Shown here: positions 59,917-64,000 of the stretch, piece by piece | Layout of the letters: every line of letters begins with the position of its first letter | How positions within the stretch are numbered: the first letter of the stretch is position 1 | DNA from: Pempheris klunzingeri | Taxonomy: Eukaryota; Chordata; Actinopteri; Acropomatiformes; Pempheridae | Direction of reading: 5' to 3' | Length of the DNA stretch: 64,000 nt | Assembly (NCBI RefSeq): GCF_042242105.1 | Contig: NC_092032.1 | Span: forward strand, 12,325,915-12,389,914 | Translations under genes and position numbers: made by a program | The notes under the pieces: generated by a model | Told to the model about the DNA's origin: nothing | Seen by the model: the letters and a program-made list of their open reading frames with translations, nothing else | Database searches by the model: none

Positions 59917-62900
59917 ATGAAGAAGCGAGCCAACAAGGTGCAGGCGGACGAGGAGGAGACCTTGTGTTGCTGCGAGTACGTGAACAGACACGGAGAGCGC
60001 AGCCATGTAGCGGCCTGCTGCTGTGACTGTGAGGACCTGGATGACGCCTGTGACAGGTCAGACACATGAACCTGAGTGAGCTGCAACTGAATGTCACTTT
60101 CACTGATACTTGATCTGTTGGTTAATTTTTTTTAAAGAATCAGTCACTAGACAATCTATAAAATGTCAGAAAACAGTGGGAAACTTTTTCCCAAACTGAA
60201 ATAAGTCAACTTTTTTGTTTTCCATAGAATAATCTTTCTTTGACAAAGACCCGTGGTTTGTGACAGATGTTTGCCACTGTGTTTACATTTTATCGAATAA
60301 GCAGTTAATTGAAAATGTAATCAACGTATTGAGAGTGAAACAATTGTTTTTATGTACAAACAAGATCAAATATGTTTAAATGAAGTCGGGCCCTTTTTGA
60401 AATATGTCAATCAATTTAAAGGAGCTGTTGTCCCTTGAACGTATACAGCTAAAACCAAACTGCAAAAAAAAAATCCCAAAGAACATCACTGTCATCCTAA
60501 ACAGTTGCTGTCAAGACAGTAAATTATTTAAATGGAATAATAGAGCTATTTCACATCAGACATTTAGAAGTGCAGGGAAAGCAGAGCTGTAACTAATGAC
60601 ATTAATTACCCAGGACTCCTGTAGTGGAACTCAGTCTAAATGTAATGTAGATGTTGTTCAGTAATGTTATTGATTGTTATTGACCCCTGCGCTCTGCCCG
60701 CTTTTGACCCTGTCAGGTTCCTGAAGAGGGAGCCTCAGAAACCTGAATCCATGACACAGGTGGCTTCAGTGGTCACAGACCGGATTCGTGTTCCCTGGCT
60801 GTGGGGTGGAGCCCGAAAAGTAGACCTGTCCGTTATCCCCCCTCTCATTCTCCTCCCTGTCCTGCTGCACTTTGCCGCTCTCCACTTCCTGCTTGGCATG
60901 GTGTGTCTGACAGCTCTCCCCGGCCTGGTGCTGTGGTACTACTATTTCACCCACCGCAAGAAGGGACAAACGCTCTTCTTCCTCAGCCTGGCCCTCTTCT
61001 CCCTGGGCTACATGTACTACTTGTTCATCACAGAAGTGCTCCCCCATGGGGATGTTGGCCTGGTCCAGCTGGTGGTGGTAACTGTAGGCCTCGTACTCAC
61101 CCTGGTAGCCCTCGCCCACAGCAAGAGGGACCCCGGCATCGTGCGACCAAACCAAGAGGCTGTCCACAGCACAGTGACGTATTACAGCCCTCTGGCAGAC
61201 AGGGACCCTGCCGTCAATGGGGGGCGGCAGGATGTGACGATGACAGTAGCCAACCGGGCGGGATCGTCGGAGCAGGCGGGGGTGGAGCCGAAGGAAAGTA
61301 GCCGAAGGAACTGGTGTCCGGTGTGTAGGGTGGTGCGGCCCCCGAGGGCGGGACATTGTCGGATCTGTGGTGTCTGCGTGCTGCGTCTCGACCACCACTG
61401 TGTCTGGTGGGTTCCATTAAAATGCCTCTCACTCGGCCTGTCCTCACTGTTTTTTCCACCTCGTCTCACATCTCCAACACTGAGGTGCTCTTGTTTGTCA
61501 TCTGCTTGTCTCTTTCTCACAAACTATTCAATAAATCTAAAAAGAGTGCAATCATCCTTTTTTAATTTCCAAAATGACGCCCTTAAGTGACTGTCTTTCT
61601 TTCCGGGAGCGTTTGCCCCGTTCACACCTGCTATGTCCATATTTGTATGTTGTGTCTTGTATTAACTACAGCTGCTAGTGAACGTGTGGTATCACCCACT
61701 CCTACACTTATATGTACGGTCCTGCATGTGTGTAGTGTAGTGTAGTGTAACCCTGGGGTCTCAGTACCATGTTTTGTCTGCTTGTGTGTCTTTGCGTCCC
61801 CCTGTTTCGGTGACGCGGTAGGATAAACAGCTGTGTGGGGCAGGCCAACCACCGCAGCTTCCTGCTTACACTCGTCCTCTTCCTGTTGACGTCCCTGTAC
61901 GGAATCAGCCTGGTGCTGCAGAGTGTGTGTCCGAAGCAACACCTCTTCACCGCCCTGCTCTACTGCCCGGGGGTCTACAATGATTACAGGTACTGCCAAC
62001 GAAGTTGTATACACTTTGTAGACTGAGCAACTCTAACATATTCCTTTAAAGCTCCTTTTACCCATTTACTTAATTCTAAATCCTCTATGTGAAGAATTGC
62101 GATCATAATATTTATGATGACATTGTTTTTTGTCACAAAAATTTTACTTTCAGCCCATTCACTCTCAATAATTCCAGCCCAGAAGTTTGTAAGGGAAGTA
62201 AAATCAGATGTGTCCAAATCGTTCATTTGTAACCTTTAAAGATGAGGGAAAAAAAGAAAATAAGGTAATGAACATTTATTTCGGGCCTGAATACGAACAA
62301 GTAGTCTGACATATATATCAATACTAGTATTACATTTAAACATTGTTTATTATGAGAAATTGCAGTACAGAAATGCCATAATTATGAAACTAACATATAG
62401 TTTGTACACTAGAGCACTGACCGTCTTTCAAGCCTTTCTACACAGCATACATTTGAACAGCTGCTTAGCTGTACAAAGACAAAAATCAAAATACCTCAAA
62501 TTAACATTTCTGCACACCTGTACATCCCCAGTTCAGATTGAACACATGGATGCAGAAAAAGTCAGATGGTCATTTAGCAACAATCGAGAGCGAAATTGCC
62601 TCCTTTTCACCAAAGCATTTGACATTTTTCCCAGCATTGGCTCTAAAATGAGTTTGAGGCTCTTGCGTATTGAATAGAACAGAGGACACAAGGCTTCTTT
62701 CAGTGTAGCATTGACTCAGTTTCACAGAGTGCCTTGGAGTGCTTTTCAAGGAGAAAGACTCATTATTTGTGCTCAGAGCAATGAGAGAGTGGATGTTAGA
62801 TGCTGTAGGCGTTGCACTTTTAAAACGGGACTTCAGAACAAGTCTCAACCTCAGACTGCTGAACACATAACTTGTCTGAATTGCTATCATGTTCTGAATA

Positions 62901-63427
62901 TCTGAAAATAACTATTCTGTTAACTGGTCTGTCCACAAACATGTTTTAATCTGGCCACATAGACTATTTTATAATAATCTAAAAAAGCTACTCTAATATT
63001 AGTTTTTTTTTTTTTTTTATTACATTTACACAGAATTTTTAGTGATGGCCATGTTTTACATGTCCCATGCCAAACACTTGTATGTAGGATACATGCTGTT
63101 TTATTTTCTATCCTGCAGTGGGATTTACCATCTTTTCTAATTCTGTGTCCCAGCACTGCACTTTGCTTCACCTGTGCGTGGTACAGCAGCATCGTGACCG
63201 GCGGCCTCCTCCACCTGCTGGTGGTGCAGGTCACCAACGTCAGCTACAACGTCACTGAGCGCGAGGCACGAGTCGCCCTGCGAGACAGAACCGCTCGCAG
63301 CGCCTACTGGGGACTGGTCGTGGACACCGGGGTCTACTCTAGAGGTTTCCTTGGGAACTGGGCAGAGTTCATGACCATGGGAGAAAAACTGAATCCTCCC
63401 TCTCTCGTCTCAACAGACTTGGTGTAA
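59917..63427 (+). CDS. zdhhc23: Palmitoyltransferase ZDHHC23 (DHHC family S-acyltransferase)
   Basis: Multi-pass membrane enzyme that attaches palmitate to cysteines of target proteins. Coding exons from the conserved start: 59917-60056, 60717-61406, 61822-61989, 63154-63427; 423 aa (human about 409). The N-terminus has a Cys-rich stretch ([20 protein letters not shown]) also present in human. Membrane segments lie at about 85-125 (two), 128-150 and 155-180, then two after the catalytic domain. The DHHC zinc-binding cysteine-rich domain spans about 240-290 ([35 protein letters not shown]), with the catalytic DHHC at 272-275. The tail carries [30 protein letters not shown] and NWAEFMTMG, as in human. 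ATG 59917 gives an N-terminus of mammalian length; an in-frame extension from exon 1 is possible. Tandem acceptors occur at 59905 and 59914. Confidence 0.94.
60115..60355 (+). repeat. decayed dispersed repeat in zdhhc23 intron
   Basis: 'CTATAAAATGTCAGAAAACA' then 'GTGGGAAACTTTTTCCCAAA' and the end 'TAAGCAGTTAATTGAAAATG' match interior phrases of the GCTGCAACTAA/ATTAATCG fish family. Confidence 0.55.
61990..63153 (+). other. zdhhc23: last zdhhc23 intron
   Basis: 1.16 kb AT-rich intron with a poly-T run near 63003-63020. No exon is needed, because the flanking exons join in phase (TAC AG|C ACT) to give the family sequence. No RNA gene was seen. Confidence 0.6.
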
Positions 63428-64000
63428 GAGACAGTCACACAACCCTGGTTTTAAAATTGAGTTTGGAGGTTTTGGCTGCTGTTCTGTTCATTCATATGTC
63501 CACTGGGTGGCAGCATGGCTCCTTTCACTCCGATTTAACTTTGCCAGCCTTCTTCTGCTTACAGCAAACCTGAGAGCTGCCAGGACTGTCCTCACTGCTG
63601 CTGAGTCGCCCCCTGAGTTGCTCTTGACTTTGACATATAGCAATAACAACTTCAAACCCCAATAAGATACATTCACTGCCATCAATGTCACTGACAACGG
63701 GCATCTCCTGTATGCAGCTGTATCCTCTCACAGCGACCTTTAGTGTCCTTCCTTGAACATTGTCTTTATGTCTCTTCTACATTCTAGTGCCTTGCTGGGA
63801 GTCGGCATAAAAGAGAAATGTGAGAATGAGTAATAAGTTGTGGGGACATTTTCTCTGAGCACAGCGCCAGCAACAAGGTAACGCCTCCGGAGTTGGTCAG
63901 TCAAACCAAAAACATGGGCCGAATGTAATTTCAAGGATGGTCTCTGCAGTTTATCCTCCACAAACCCATACTTGACCTTGTGAAATGTGGATGTGTATCA
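63428..64000 (+). other. zdhhc23: zdhhc23 3' UTR / downstream sequence
   Basis: No canonical AATAAA occurs before the window ends, so the transcript end is probably outside or uses a variant signal. No other gene was seen. Confidence 0.5.

Noticed and set aside
60766-61398. 210-residue minus-strand frame and 166-residue plus-strand frame over zdhhc23 exon 3
   Set aside because: Antisense and alternative-frame shadows of the DHHC exon, which encodes a family-typical protein in the third frame.

Overview
The window is vertebrate nuclear DNA, most likely from a percomorph teleost fish. The genes are split into many exons with GT/AG introns, mostly short. The non-coding DNA holds CA/TG and CT microsatellites and several dispersed repeats that I recognise as typical of perciform-type fish. 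The order of the genes matches the human 3q13.2 block BOC - USF3 - NAA50 - ATP6V1A - GRAMD1C - ZDHHC23. All identifications come from reading spliced translations and from memory of the families; no search was run.

Layout. 1-8660 is upstream or intron-1 sequence of boc, with no coding exon I can support. 8678-21575 (+) is boc, a Hedgehog co-receptor with 4 Ig domains, 3 FNIII domains and one membrane segment, in 17 coding exons (1051 aa). 23383-31675 (-) is usf3, a very large bHLH-zipper protein (2344 aa) encoded mostly by two giant exons; it converges tail to tail on boc. 33995-36515 (-) is naa50, the catalytic N-alpha-acetyltransferase (169 aa). 37904-45400 (+) is atp6v1a, V-ATPase catalytic subunit A (617 aa, non-coding first exon). 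46400-55399 (+) is gramd1c (Aster-C sterol transporter, 655 aa). 57646-63427 (+) is zdhhc23 (DHHC palmitoyltransferase, 423 aa from the conserved start). Each exon chain was checked for reading phase and stays open from start to stop.

The genes do not form a functional pathway; they are an old syntenic neighbourhood. boc and usf3 are convergent, usf3 and naa50 run in the same direction, naa50 and atp6v1a are divergent, and atp6v1a, gramd1c and zdhhc23 run head to tail. I found no CRISPR array, rRNA, tRNA or intact transposon, and nothing that looks like a wholly new system. The points most worth a second look are an in-frame upstream start in zdhhc23 exon 1, upstream ORFs in atp6v1a and usf3, a promoter-like island inside gramd1c, inverted repeat copies bracketing gramd1c exons, and the boc-usf3 junction, where genes that I recall lying between them in human are absent.
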